Shown: one piece after another, positions 55,601 to 63,454 of the stretch
Numbering within the stretch: the first letter of the stretch is position 1
Layout: every line of letters begins with the position of its first letter
Source: Chryseobacterium phosphatilyticum
GTDB lineage: Bacteria > Bacteroidota > Bacteroidia > Flavobacteriales > Weeksellaceae
Assembly (NCBI RefSeq): GCF_002899825.2
Contig: NZ_PPED02000002.1
Span: 503,631-567,630, forward strand
Direction: 5' to 3'
Length of the DNA: 64,000 bases
Notes under the pieces: model-generated
Database searches by the model: none
Seen by the model: only the letters and a program-made list of their open reading frames with translations
Told to the model about the DNA's origin: nothing
Position numbers and translations under genes: made by a program

Positions 55601-56626
55601 TTAATTATAATTTTTATTCATTACGTTGTCTATATCCGTATCTGTAGCGGTTTTCTTTTTGAAGTATTCCAAAGCATCTATGGCATCCTGCCCGAATCCA
55701 TGTTCTTCCCATACTTTCATATTTTCGGTGTTTTGAGGATCACATATTCCCAGTTCTACAAAATACCTCATCATAGGAGCTACAATTCTGGAATTGATTT
55801 TCTTTCTGTTGTCAGAATTCAGTACGGTTGGGATGAGATCTTTATAATTTCTGAATGCTTTATTTTCAAAACCAACACGGGAATAGACAACGACACTAGA
55901 TACAGCCATGTCCAGCATACTGCGGATCATAGGGGCTGTAATTTGCTGAGCTTCCTGAAGAAAATCCGGAACGACGTCAATAAACTCTCGGATCATATTT
56001 TTACCCCATTCAATGTGCCTGGCTTCTTCTTTATGGTGTTCTACGGCAACTGCTCTGGACAATACTGAAATTCCTTTGTCATTACAATCTTCCATCGCAT
56101 TGTTTTCTGCCAGCCATTCTATAAGGATGGTAAGGTAGATGGCTTTGAGAGGGAATTCAGACATAGCGGCATTATGGCTGTATATTTCTCTCAGGTTTAG
56201 TGGAATGGGAAACGGAGTAATTTTAAAGTGAGTCATTGCTTTTCTGAAGACCATTGCATGTACGATCTCTTCTTTGCAGAAGTGATGCATATAAGTAACA
56301 ACATCCGGAAATCTTTTTAAGGTACCGTGATTCACGATTTTCATATAATACTCCGATACCAGATTTTCGAAAACGATAAAGGTATACCACCATGCCCCGG
56401 TTTCGTATACCGATAGCAATCTTCTTTCTTCCTCTGAAGCAAGATCATAATACGGGGTTCCATAGATGGCAATATTTTCTCTTTTTTTCAGCCAGGCTCC
56501 TTCAACAGGCTCATCCCAGGGATGATCCAAAAGAAGACTCATTTGTTTTTTTTCAGAGGCTTTATTAAGTTTCTCAAGGAGAATTGAAAATTTTGAGCTT
56601 AATTTTTTTTTCTTTAAATCATACAT
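55601..56626 (-). CDS. AurF-like non-haem diiron oxygenase
   Basis: This 341-residue protein belongs to the AurF family of diiron oxygenases, known for N-oxidising aryl amines such as 4-aminobenzoate. The metal ligands are recognisable: E87 (VFENL), E120 and H123 (CKEEIVHA), a further Glu at about 170-179 (LIEWLAENNAMED), and H197, E201 and H204 (EHHKEEARH). It overlaps the CrtI-like gene by 8 bases and precedes pqsD. In this context it could oxidise the aniline nitrogen of an anthranilate-derived intermediate or hydroxylate or desaturate the acyl chain. The substrate is unknown. No counterpart exists in the Pseudomonas pqs set. Confidence 0.87.
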   Translation of the reverse strand: MYDLKKKKLSSKFSILLEKLNKASEKKQMSLLLDHPWDEPVEGAWLKKRENIAIYGTPYYDLASEEERRLLSVYETGAWWYTFIVFENLVSEYYMKIVNHGTLKRFPDVVTYMHHFCKEEIVHAMVFRKAMTHFKITPFPIPLNLREIYSHNAAMSEFPLKAIYLTILIEWLAENNAMEDCNDKGISVLSRAVAVEHHKEEARHIEWGKNMIREFIDVVPDFLQEAQQITAPMIRSMLDMAVSSVVVYSRVGFENKAFRNYKDLIPTVLNSDNRKKINSRIVAPMMRYFVELGICDPQNTENMKVWEEHGFGQDAIDALEYFKKKTATDTDIDNVMNKNYN

Positions 56627-58115
56627 GTTTTAATGATTTTTGGGTATTTAATAATAAGGCTTGTGTAAAACCGAAGCACATCGCAGATTCATAGCCCGGC
56701 CCTGAGACCCAGCTGCTTACCAGTTTTATTTTTTCTTCAGGAAAGTTATTCAACATCCCCAGGTGAGTTTTGGGCAATACTTTGTAGGCAAATGCCGACC
56801 CCTGAGTCGATAATGTGAATCTGTAATTGGTTTTTGGCGTTGAAGACTCTATGTAGACAAGATTTCCTTCCAGTTTCGGAAAAGTTTTATACACTCTTTG
56901 GGTAATTTTTTCCTGAACTTTTTCTTTTCTGTCGTTGTATTCTTCTTCGGAAAGAGAAAACCATTTGTCTCCGTGATCCAGAATGATAAATTGGATAATA
57001 TAGCCTCCCGAAGAATCTATCTTATGATAATTTGTTACACTCAACGTCAGAAGGTCATAGTATACATCTCTTTGAAAATCGTCTTCTGTAAAATAATCAC
57101 CGGTATCGGAAACGAGAAGATACTCAGAACCTATGAGCCCAAGTTCATCAGGAGGAACGGATGTAACAGCATAGACACAAAAGTGCCCCCAACCTATTTG
57201 GAATTGATCTAATACTTTCAGAAAATTATTTTCAACTTTTTCTCTTCCTAACATCGTAACAACGTCGTTGGGGGAACAGGTGGCTATTATTCTTTCTGCT
57301 TCAATCCTTTTTTTCTTTGTTTTAGCCAGCATATATCCTCCCATATTCTCGATTTCATAGACTGGGTTTTTCTTTAAGATCTGCCCTCCACGATCTACAA
57401 ATTCTTTTAGCAGAATATCAGAAATACGCTGGCCGGTTCCCTTTACATAAGCTTGTCCTCCATAAAATGTTGCATATAAAAAATGTAAAAAATAAAATGC
57501 ATTTACTTCATGAGAGATCGCTCCCAGATAAATGGCAATAGAACTTAATACTTCTATGATATCATCTCCTTTGAACAGCTGCTTATAATATTCCCGGGTG
57601 GTTAATTTTGACAAAAGCCGGCTTTCTCTCAGTAAGTCTTTGTTGAGCGTATATTCATTCATCAACATTCTCGAAAACATATAATGCTGATAGCCGTAGG
57701 TAAGAATATCTTCAAACAGTTTTTCTATTCCCCATATTTCAGCGGGAAAATGTGAAATAAGTGCTTCTTTAATATGTTCCGGATGTGATGGTATTGTAAT
57801 AAAATTACTTTTATAAACCACTGTGGTCAGTTCGCTGTAAAAATGAAATTCATCAATCAAAGACTGAAGTCCCAAACGATCTAAAGCATTCCAGAGGTTA
57901 CCGGAATCTTTATTTAATCCGGTCACCTTATGCTGGCTGCAGTCAAAGAGGAATTTTCTTTTATTTCTATAGAAATTGGTGGCATAGCCTCCTACTTTAT
58001 GATGAGCCTCACTAATAATTACAGAGCGTCCTTCGGTAACGGCAGTTATACCATACATTAATCCGCTGAGTCCGGCTCCTATTACTAATTCATCGCTGTG
58101 TAAGGTCTCTGTCAT
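56619..58115 (-). CDS. CrtI/CrtISO-like FAD-dependent oxidoreductase
   Basis: This 498-residue flavoprotein of the phytoene desaturase/carotenoid isomerase/retinol saturase superfamily has the N-terminal dinucleotide motif VIGAGLSGLMYGI and SEAHHKVGGYATNFYR, and the C-terminal FAD segment SSWVSGPGYESAMCFGFTQA. Members add, remove or isomerise double bonds in long conjugated chains. No carotenoid genes are nearby, so an action on the acyl chain made by the operon is the simplest idea. It lies between the ACP and AurF-like genes. Confidence 0.82.
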   Translation of the reverse strand: MTETLHSDELVIGAGLSGLMYGITAVTEGRSVIISEAHHKVGGYATNFYRNKRKFLFDCSQHKVTGLNKDSGNLWNALDRLGLQSLIDEFHFYSELTTVVYKSNFITIPSHPEHIKEALISHFPAEIWGIEKLFEDILTYGYQHYMFSRMLMNEYTLNKDLLRESRLLSKLTTREYYKQLFKGDDIIEVLSSIAIYLGAISHEVNAFYFLHFLYATFYGGQAYVKGTGQRISDILLKEFVDRGGQILKKNPVYEIENMGGYMLAKTKKKRIEAERIIATCSPNDVVTMLGREKVENNFLKVLDQFQIGWGHFCVYAVTSVPPDELGLIGSEYLLVSDTGDYFTEDDFQRDVYYDLLTLSVTNYHKIDSSGGYIIQFIILDHGDKWFSLSEEEYNDRKEKVQEKITQRVYKTFPKLEGNLVYIESSTPKTNYRFTLSTQGSAFAYKVLPKTHLGMLNNFPEEKIKLVSSWVSGPGYESAMCFGFTQALLLNTQKSLKHV

Positions 58116-58181
58116 AAAATAAAGGTATTAGTGGGTATATTGTGATTGAAGCGTAATGTACTGGGATTAAATAATGAAATT

Positions 58182-58430
58182 TTAAATGGTTAGTTCTTCT
58201 TCCAGAATTTCAACAATATCTCTTGGAGTTCCCATTTTTACTAACACTTCTTCATCCAGACTGATTGAAAAATTTCTTTCCAGCTCAACCAGAACTTCAA
58301 GACCCATCAGGGATGTTACCCCCATTTCGTTAAGAAGGTCAGTATCAGGATTTAATTCATTAACATCACATTCTGCGATATCTGCTAAAATTTCATACAC
58401 TTTTTCGTACAAGTTTTCTTGATTTTCCAT
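58182..58430 (-). CDS. Acyl carrier protein
   Basis: This 82-residue acidic four-helix protein carries acyl chains on 4'-phosphopantetheine. The attachment serine is S40 in NEMGVTSLMGLEVLVELE, a variant of the DSL motif with Thr in place of Asp. It follows pqsC by 14 bases and precedes the CrtI-like gene by 66 bases. It is distinct from housekeeping AcpP, which usually reads GADSLDTVE. The Asp-to-Thr change may set which synthases or phosphopantetheinyl transferases recognise it. Confidence 0.93.
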   Translation of the reverse strand: MENQENLYEKVYEILADIAECDVNELNPDTDLLNEMGVTSLMGLEVLVELERNFSISLDEEVLVKMGTPRDIVEILEEELTI

Positions 58431-58444
58431 AATTTATTTTTATT

Positions 58445-59476
58445 TTAAAAGTTAATATTTTCAGTAGTCCAGACCTGTGCTCCGAATCCCCAACCTATAC
58501 TGGCTCCGGCAATGACAATTTTATCATCAGGGTTGATCTTTCCGTTTTGTAATGCTGTATATAAGGTAAGTGGAGTAGAGGCAGAGCTTAAACAGCTGTA
58601 TTCTTCTACCGTGCTGGTATATTTATCTTTTTTGATACCAATTCCCATAGCCCACATTTTCAATAACAGAGATGACGGCTGATGGAAGACATAATGATTG
58701 ATGTCATTTGCCGATAAGTTGGCTTTTTCCAAAGCTGTTAACGTTACCACAGGAACATTTTGGGGAACAAAGGTTTGCATCATCGTTGCTCCGTCTTCTT
58801 CCAGAGTAAAGTAGGCCTTGATATCCTGTTTCTCAGTTTTATTCAAAGGAGGTCTCCATTGTAATGTGGCAATCTCATTATGGATAGGAATACTTTTATA
58901 ATGGGAAGCCAGCATACGTCCGTTTTTTTCAGATCTGCCCACCACAACAGCTCCCGATCCATCTCCGAATAACGTAGACGCAACCGATTGGAAGTCTGCC
59001 ATAAGGGTAAAGGTTTCTGAAGAACATATCAGGATATTTTTATACATTCCTGTTTCTATATAGTCAGACGCTATCTGTAATGCCACCAGAAAAGAAATAC
59101 AGGTTTGGTTGACTTCCAGAGTCATTGTAGAGTCTTTACATTTCAGTTCTGTTTTAAGATAGTCTGATAATCCCGGGAAAATAGCTTCGGGGTTGGTATC
59201 AGACCATCCGGTGATCGTACATGAAGTTCCTATAATCAGATCTATATCATTGACTGAAAGACCAGCTTTTTCAATAGCTTTTAAAGAAGAATTTTTAGCC
59301 AGTGTAGAGCAATGTTCTCCGGCCTCTTTATCTATCATATATCGCCCTTTGATTCCCCAAAGTCTTTCCCAGTTTTTAGGAACATTAGGGATTTCTGAAA
59401 ATGGCGGGGTTTTATTGTCACAATAATTTTTGGGAACGTCAATCGCTACACTTTTTATGGCTGAATTAAATTGCAT
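58445..59476 (-). CDS. pqsC: PqsC-like condensing enzyme (KAS III fold)
   Basis: PqsC is the catalytic half of the PqsBC heterodimer that joins 2-aminobenzoylacetate with an octanoyl group to form 2-heptyl-4-quinolone. This 343-residue protein has the nucleophile C126 (LEVNQTCISFL) and H265 (HYVFHQPSSLLL). The KAS III asparagine is replaced (EEYSCLSSAS, with Cys at 295), as in Pseudomonas PqsC, which also lacks it. The C-terminal KIVIAGASIGWGFGAQVW closely follows PqsC from memory. It overlaps pqsB by 11 bases. The acyl chain length it prefers is not known. Confidence 0.88.
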   Translation of the reverse strand: MQFNSAIKSVAIDVPKNYCDNKTPPFSEIPNVPKNWERLWGIKGRYMIDKEAGEHCSTLAKNSSLKAIEKAGLSVNDIDLIIGTSCTITGWSDTNPEAIFPGLSDYLKTELKCKDSTMTLEVNQTCISFLVALQIASDYIETGMYKNILICSSETFTLMADFQSVASTLFGDGSGAVVVGRSEKNGRMLASHYKSIPIHNEIATLQWRPPLNKTEKQDIKAYFTLEEDGATMMQTFVPQNVPVVTLTALEKANLSANDINHYVFHQPSSLLLKMWAMGIGIKKDKYTSTVEEYSCLSSASTPLTLYTALQNGKINPDDKIVIAGASIGWGFGAQVWTTENINF

Positions 59477-60347
59477 TTTTTGATATTTTTAAAACAGAAT
59501 AATAATTTGAAAAAGGATTGAAAGAAACCATCGCATAAGAGTTCAGTCCTTTATAATGATCAAGATGGTTCTGTATATGCAAAGGAATGGTATGCATAGC
59601 CAGGGTGTCATTTTGTTCAGTGGGCTTTTCTCCATGAGTTTCAAACCAACGGTCAATAATGATTGGAACACCTTCTTTTTGCAAAGAATCTGAAATGATA
59701 CTGAGTTGTTTGTTAACCTCTTTGGTATAGTCTTCGTCATATTTCCAGCAAAGTTTGAAAAGGATATCCTGCTGCAATAATTCTTTGTTTTTTCCATTGA
59801 ATTCATAGCCGGCCTTTTTAACAGCAGAAGAGGGCAGATGATAATTTTTCAGTTGTAAACGGGTATTGGATTTTTTGATAAGCATGATGCTGATCCCATC
59901 CGGAATACTAAATCCGTTGTCATGATCCTTAAGCGTATTGGTAAACTTATTGGTTTGCATCAAAAGGGCATATTGGCCTTCTGATCTTGTCATAAAATTC
60001 GAGGCGATCTGAATAATATTTCCCCAGTCATTATGAAAAATTTCAAAAACAAAAGCATTTCCGGCATCCAGTTTCTTTTGAACATGATACCCTATTCCTG
60101 GTGCAGAGGTGTTTTTTCTGGTCGTTGTTTCATACAACCCGATGGAAGAGTTGATAATAACTCCTATCTCCGACGGATCAATATTGTTTTTTGTGAGTAT
60201 TTCTTCACTTACTTTTTGAGCCCATTCATAAAGGGTAACATGAGACTCAGATTCATAAGTTTCACATTGATATCCTTTTTTCATCCGATCTCTTTTACCG
60301 TTGATATTAAAACCCGGTACCTGGCTGATTACATCAATTATTTCCAC
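59466..60347 (-). CDS. pqsB: PqsB-like non-catalytic thiolase-fold subunit
   Basis: PqsB is the inactive partner that completes the PqsBC synthase. This 293-residue protein is close in length to Pseudomonas PqsB (283) and keeps recognisable segments: APGIGYHVQKKLDAGNAFVF, and near the end YAMVSFNPFSNYYSVLKIS. The KAS III catalytic Cys is absent (the position reads EIFHNDWGNII), as is a convincing HQP motif. It lies 5 bases after the PqsA-like gene and overlaps pqsC by 11, in the same order as Pseudomonas. Without the neighbours this protein would be hard to name. Confidence 0.83.
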   Translation of the reverse strand: MEIIDVISQVPGFNINGKRDRMKKGYQCETYESESHVTLYEWAQKVSEEILTKNNIDPSEIGVIINSSIGLYETTTRKNTSAPGIGYHVQKKLDAGNAFVFEIFHNDWGNIIQIASNFMTRSEGQYALLMQTNKFTNTLKDHDNGFSIPDGISIMLIKKSNTRLQLKNYHLPSSAVKKAGYEFNGKNKELLQQDILFKLCWKYDEDYTKEVNKQLSIISDSLQKEGVPIIIDRWFETHGEKPTEQNDTLAMHTIPLHIQNHLDHYKGLNSYAMVSFNPFSNYYSVLKISKNAI

Positions 60348-60352
60348 GTTTT

Positions 60353-61918
60353 TTAATTTACATTATGGTTAACAAGTTGTTTTTTATTTACCTTTCCATT
60401 GCTATTTCTGGGCAGTTCTTCTATGAATAAGATTTTGGACGGATGCTTATAGCTTGATGTTGTAAGTCTGAGTTTTGTATAAATTTTATCCTCAAGAGCC
60501 ATGATGTCGGTTCCGGCTTTGTTGACAACATATAAAATAGGAGAAGGGAACTCATTTTCATCCAGATGAAATGTTAAAGCACATTCGCTGATTTCAGAGA
60601 ATTCATTCAGGATAATATTTTCAATTTCCCATGGGCTTACCCAGCGTCCGTTTACTTTAAAGAGGTCGTCTTTTCTGCCATGGTATAAATAGATTCCCTG
60701 TTGGGTTTTGGAGCATAAATCTCCGGAAAAATACCAGCCATTTTTGTATTTCTCCCTATTGGCTTTAGGCATATTCCAGTACGAGCTGAGTGTGTTGGCT
60801 GGCGGATATACACACATTTCTCCAATCTCATTACAGCTGTCGATGGATTCTTCAGGGTTGTCAGATTTACATATTTTGATCTCATATCCTTCCACGGGTA
60901 TTCCCAATGCATTTTCTTCTGCCAGATCTAGCTCATGATCACATAAAAAGATATGACCTATCTCCGTAGATCCTATTCCGTTTACAATTGATTTTCCAAA
61001 TCGGTCTTTCCAGGCTTTTTTGAGAGGAAAAGGAAGGGCTGCCCCGGCGGAGATAAATAATTTTATATTGGTAAAGTCTTTGAGGTTGAATTTTTTTTCA
61101 TTTTGTAAAATGTCCAGGTACACTTTTGGGCTTCCAAAGAAAACAGTAGGTTGATAAAGACTGATATTTTTCTTTAGATTATCAATCGAAAACCATTCTT
61201 TATCAATGATTACCGAAGCACCCACCAACAAAGGGAAAAACAGGCTGTTTCCCAGGCCATACCCAAAGAACATTTTGGAAACAGACATAATGATATCGGT
61301 CTTATCAATTTTTAATGTCTGTCTGGCAAACATATCCGTATTCAGCAGCATGGTATGATGTGTATGCTGAACAGCTTTAGGATTTCCTGTTGTTCCGGAT
61401 GTATATTGCCAGAAAGCGATGGGAGAATTTTTTTCATATTCAAAATCAAAAGCTGAGAGCGCGTCAGATTCCTGCATATACTGGGACAGATAATTGTTTA
61501 AAGTATATTCATTGGTTGAAGAAAGATTAACGATAACAGAATCAACTATGATATGATTTGAAGAAAACATGGATTTGTGTACCCGCAGGTATTGATGATC
61601 ATCTACAATAACACCGATCGCTTTTGAGTTTTCTAGAATATAGTCCAGCTCTGAATCTTTAATCAATGGGTTGATAGGAACAGGAATACAGCCTATAGAG
61701 ATTAAAGCCAGAAAAGAATAAATAAATTCCGGGGAATCTTTCATTATAAGGATCACTCTTTCTCCTGGTAAGAAATTTTTTGTTGCTCTTAAATTAGATG
61801 CAAGAGTGAGGGTTTTCTTCGTTATTTCTTTTCCAGATAAACTATTTAAATTGTATAAAATCTGATTTTGATTATCTGATAATAATACATTTTTAATAAT
61901 ACTTTCTGCTAAGTTCAT
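60353..61918 (-). CDS. pqsA: PqsA-like anthranilate-CoA ligase
   Basis: PqsA activates anthranilate to anthraniloyl-CoA with ATP. This 521-residue ANL-family enzyme matches Pseudomonas PqsA in length (517). The P-loop is YTSGTTGNPK (residues 172-181). Segments that track PqsA/benzoate-CoA ligases include SVSKMFFGYGLGNSLFFPL, NGIGSTEIGHIFLCD and GRKDDLFKVNGRWVSPWEIE. The C-terminal catalytic lysine is in NSNGKVNKKQL. It is the first gene of the operon, with a -7-like element 57 bases upstream and half-site repeats beyond. Specificity for anthranilate is inferred from the neighbours. Confidence 0.88.
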   Translation of the reverse strand: MNLAESIIKNVLLSDNQNQILYNLNSLSGKEITKKTLTLASNLRATKNFLPGERVILIMKDSPEFIYSFLALISIGCIPVPINPLIKDSELDYILENSKAIGVIVDDHQYLRVHKSMFSSNHIIVDSVIVNLSSTNEYTLNNYLSQYMQESDALSAFDFEYEKNSPIAFWQYTSGTTGNPKAVQHTHHTMLLNTDMFARQTLKIDKTDIIMSVSKMFFGYGLGNSLFFPLLVGASVIIDKEWFSIDNLKKNISLYQPTVFFGSPKVYLDILQNEKKFNLKDFTNIKLFISAGAALPFPLKKAWKDRFGKSIVNGIGSTEIGHIFLCDHELDLAEENALGIPVEGYEIKICKSDNPEESIDSCNEIGEMCVYPPANTLSSYWNMPKANREKYKNGWYFSGDLCSKTQQGIYLYHGRKDDLFKVNGRWVSPWEIENIILNEFSEISECALTFHLDENEFPSPILYVVNKAGTDIMALEDKIYTKLRLTTSSYKHPSKILFIEELPRNSNGKVNKKQLVNHNVN

Positions 61919-61974
61919 GGCTCGTATGTTTCGTCTTGATGAGGTTGTCTAAAGTAAAATATTTCTGTCCCGGG

Positions 61975-61982
61975 CAAATAGA
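61975..61982 (-). promoter_or_regulatory. Possible -7 element of the quinolone-type operon
   Basis: The minus strand reads TCTATTTG, one mismatch from TAnnTTTG, 57 bases before the pqsA-like start codon. No TTG at the proper distance was found, which would fit an activator-dependent promoter. Confidence 0.35.
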
Positions 61983-61997
61983 AAACTAGATTGAATA

Positions 61998-62038
61998 ACC
62001 CTTAAATTGATCCTTAATCTTTCTAAGGGTAACCCTTA
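61998..62038. promoter_or_regulatory. Operator-like ACCCTTA/TAAGGGT half-sites
   Basis: A perfect palindrome TAAGGGTAACCCTTA (7-1-7) lies at 62024-62038. A third exact ACCCTTA is at 61998-62004 and a one-mismatch copy at 62010-62016. They are just upstream of the possible -7 element, where an activator would bind. One TAAGGGT also lies at 63620-63626 upstream of the LuxR-type gene. Confidence 0.5.
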
Positions 62039-62457
62039 TAGTTTGTTTTGTATTGATTATTAGCTACTTGTGTTTTTAAAGAGAATTTATCCGAATCACG
62101 ATATGACCAGAATATAATGGCATTTGAATTATAAATACACAAAACCGGGAATTATCAGAAGGTCTTTAATTGTTTCGGTTAACGGAATTTTTATTCAACA
62201 GAGGAAAAATATTTTTCAGCAATATAAAAGTTGTGTTTCTTATGCCTGATTAAAGACTTCGGCTGATTTAAATTTAGGTCTGTTGTTGGTGAAAGATAAA
62301 GGTATCTGGAATTTATCACTATTCAGATATAGATGTTTGATCAGCCAAAAGGCTGAGATGGAAAGGTCAGCATTGAAAATGATCCTTTAAAGGGATCTTT
62401 AAATAGAATGTGTTACAGAATTATAGTATTTCTCTACAATCTGGACCATTGAGTATA

Positions 62458-62492
62458 GAAAAAACCTTTCAATAGGGTACTGAAAGGTTTAT
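62458..62492 (-). terminator. Terminator of the LuxR-type regulator gene
   Basis: A perfect 10-bp stem AAACCTTTCA/TGAAAGGTTT (62462-62471 and 62481-62490) is followed by a T-run on the minus strand. It insulates the pqsA promoter from the regulator gene. Confidence 0.85.
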
Positions 62493-62557
62493 TTATAAGA
62501 TAAATTTTGAACGAATGATTTACCGTCAGGCCGATAATAGCAAATCATAAAGATAAG

Positions 62558-63454
62558 CTAAGCCGCTAGAATACCGGGAGATGACTTGCTCAGTTCCTCA
62601 ATTTCTTTTTTGTTTCTAAGGCCTGTCTTTTTATAGATATTGCAAAGGTGCGAGGATAAGGTCTTCTCGGAAATATTGAGTTTTTGACTGATCTCTGCAT
62701 ATTTCAGATGGGGCTCATTCAGTAAGAGGGAAAATACTTCGATTTCCCGTGTTGAAAGCTTATCAAGGCAAATACTATTTTTGATTTCCCTGTTTCTTTT
62801 ATGATACAGAAAAAAATCAACAGAAAGGATAAAACATCCTAAACTGAAACAGGTATGTTCGATCAGTTGATTATCGCCGAATAATAAGATGGTTACCGGC
62901 AGGGAAATAAGACCTATGAAACCTAGAATCCCGTTAATACAGTGTATTTTAAACAATTTGCTTGTATGGCCCTTATACTTCTTATACTGTTGCTGAGCAG
63001 AGGTAGCCAAAGCAAACAATAATACAATTAAAAAAAAGCTTAAAAACAGAGGACGAGAAACATCCAGTGACTGGAAGACGATATAGGGGAGAATGAATAA
63101 TACAATAAACATAAAAAGAGTGAAAATACCTATCGCTTCGAGAGAGATACCTTTAAAAAAAACCAAGTTATATTCGTTTTTCAGGTAGGCAAAATAATAA
63201 AAAGCAGCCGGAAGCCCAACGGTCCAGATGAATATATTCTGAGCCATGAGATTAAAACCAAAACCAGGATCCGGAAAAAGTCCTCCCACGATATTATAAA
63301 TCAAAACGAATAACAATAATCCCAAATGCTTTATATAATAGCTGCGGTCACATCTTTTTCTGGCAAGCCATATTCGAATAGAGACAATAGTAATAAGCAC
63401 AATACATATAAGAATATAGACCAATGTGCTGGGGTAAATTTCTGTATTAAACAT
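62558..63454 (-). CDS. Membrane-bound LuxR-family transcriptional regulator
   Basis: This 298-residue protein has about seven predicted membrane helices in the first 215 residues. A C-terminal LuxR-type helix-turn-helix follows at about residues 232-290: DKLSTREIEVFSLLLNE, then AEISQKLNISEKTLSSHLCNIYKKTG. Such membrane regulators bind DNA while anchored and can sense membrane or hydrophobic signals. It is divergent from nothing nearby, reads toward the quinolone-type operon on the same strand and has its own terminator. It is therefore a candidate regulator of that operon. No LysR-type PqsR gene is present in the window. Confidence 0.85.
   Translation of the reverse strand: MFNTEIYPSTLVYILICIVLITIVSIRIWLARKRCDRSYYIKHLGLLLFVLIYNIVGGLFPDPGFGFNLMAQNIFIWTVGLPAAFYYFAYLKNEYNLVFFKGISLEAIGIFTLFMFIVLFILPYIVFQSLDVSRPLFLSFFLIVLLFALATSAQQQYKKYKGHTSKLFKIHCINGILGFIGLISLPVTILLFGDNQLIEHTCFSLGCFILSVDFFLYHKRNREIKNSICLDKLSTREIEVFSLLLNEPHLKYAEISQKLNISEKTLSSHLCNIYKKTGLRNKKEIEELSKSSPGILAA

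Larger units (their letters stand above)
61919..62557. other. Intergenic region upstream of the pqsA-like gene
   Basis: No convincing gene is present. The part near 61975-62038 holds the likely promoter and operator-like half-sites. The part at 62458-62492 is the terminator of the LuxR-type gene. Between them a perfect 6-bp hairpin (TCAGCC-AAAA-GGCTGA, 62341-62356) and a near-palindrome (62381-62397) are seen without an obvious role. Confidence 0.6.

Noticed and set aside
46810..56626. A 4-aminobenzoate-primed polyketide pathway, suggested by AurF plus a chorismate enzyme
   Set aside because: The synthase has PIAGT (anthranilate type), and PqsA-E homologues explain the set better.
44686..61918. 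A flexirubin, aryl polyene or dialkylresorcinol cluster, common in this phylum
   Set aside because: No DarA/DarB, tyrosine ammonia-lyase or glycosyl/acyltransferase genes are present, and the KAS III proteins match PqsC/PqsD.
62341..62397. A structured small RNA or riboswitch (two adjacent hairpins)
   Set aside because: The stems are short, no known RNA motif is seen and no promoter could be tied to them.
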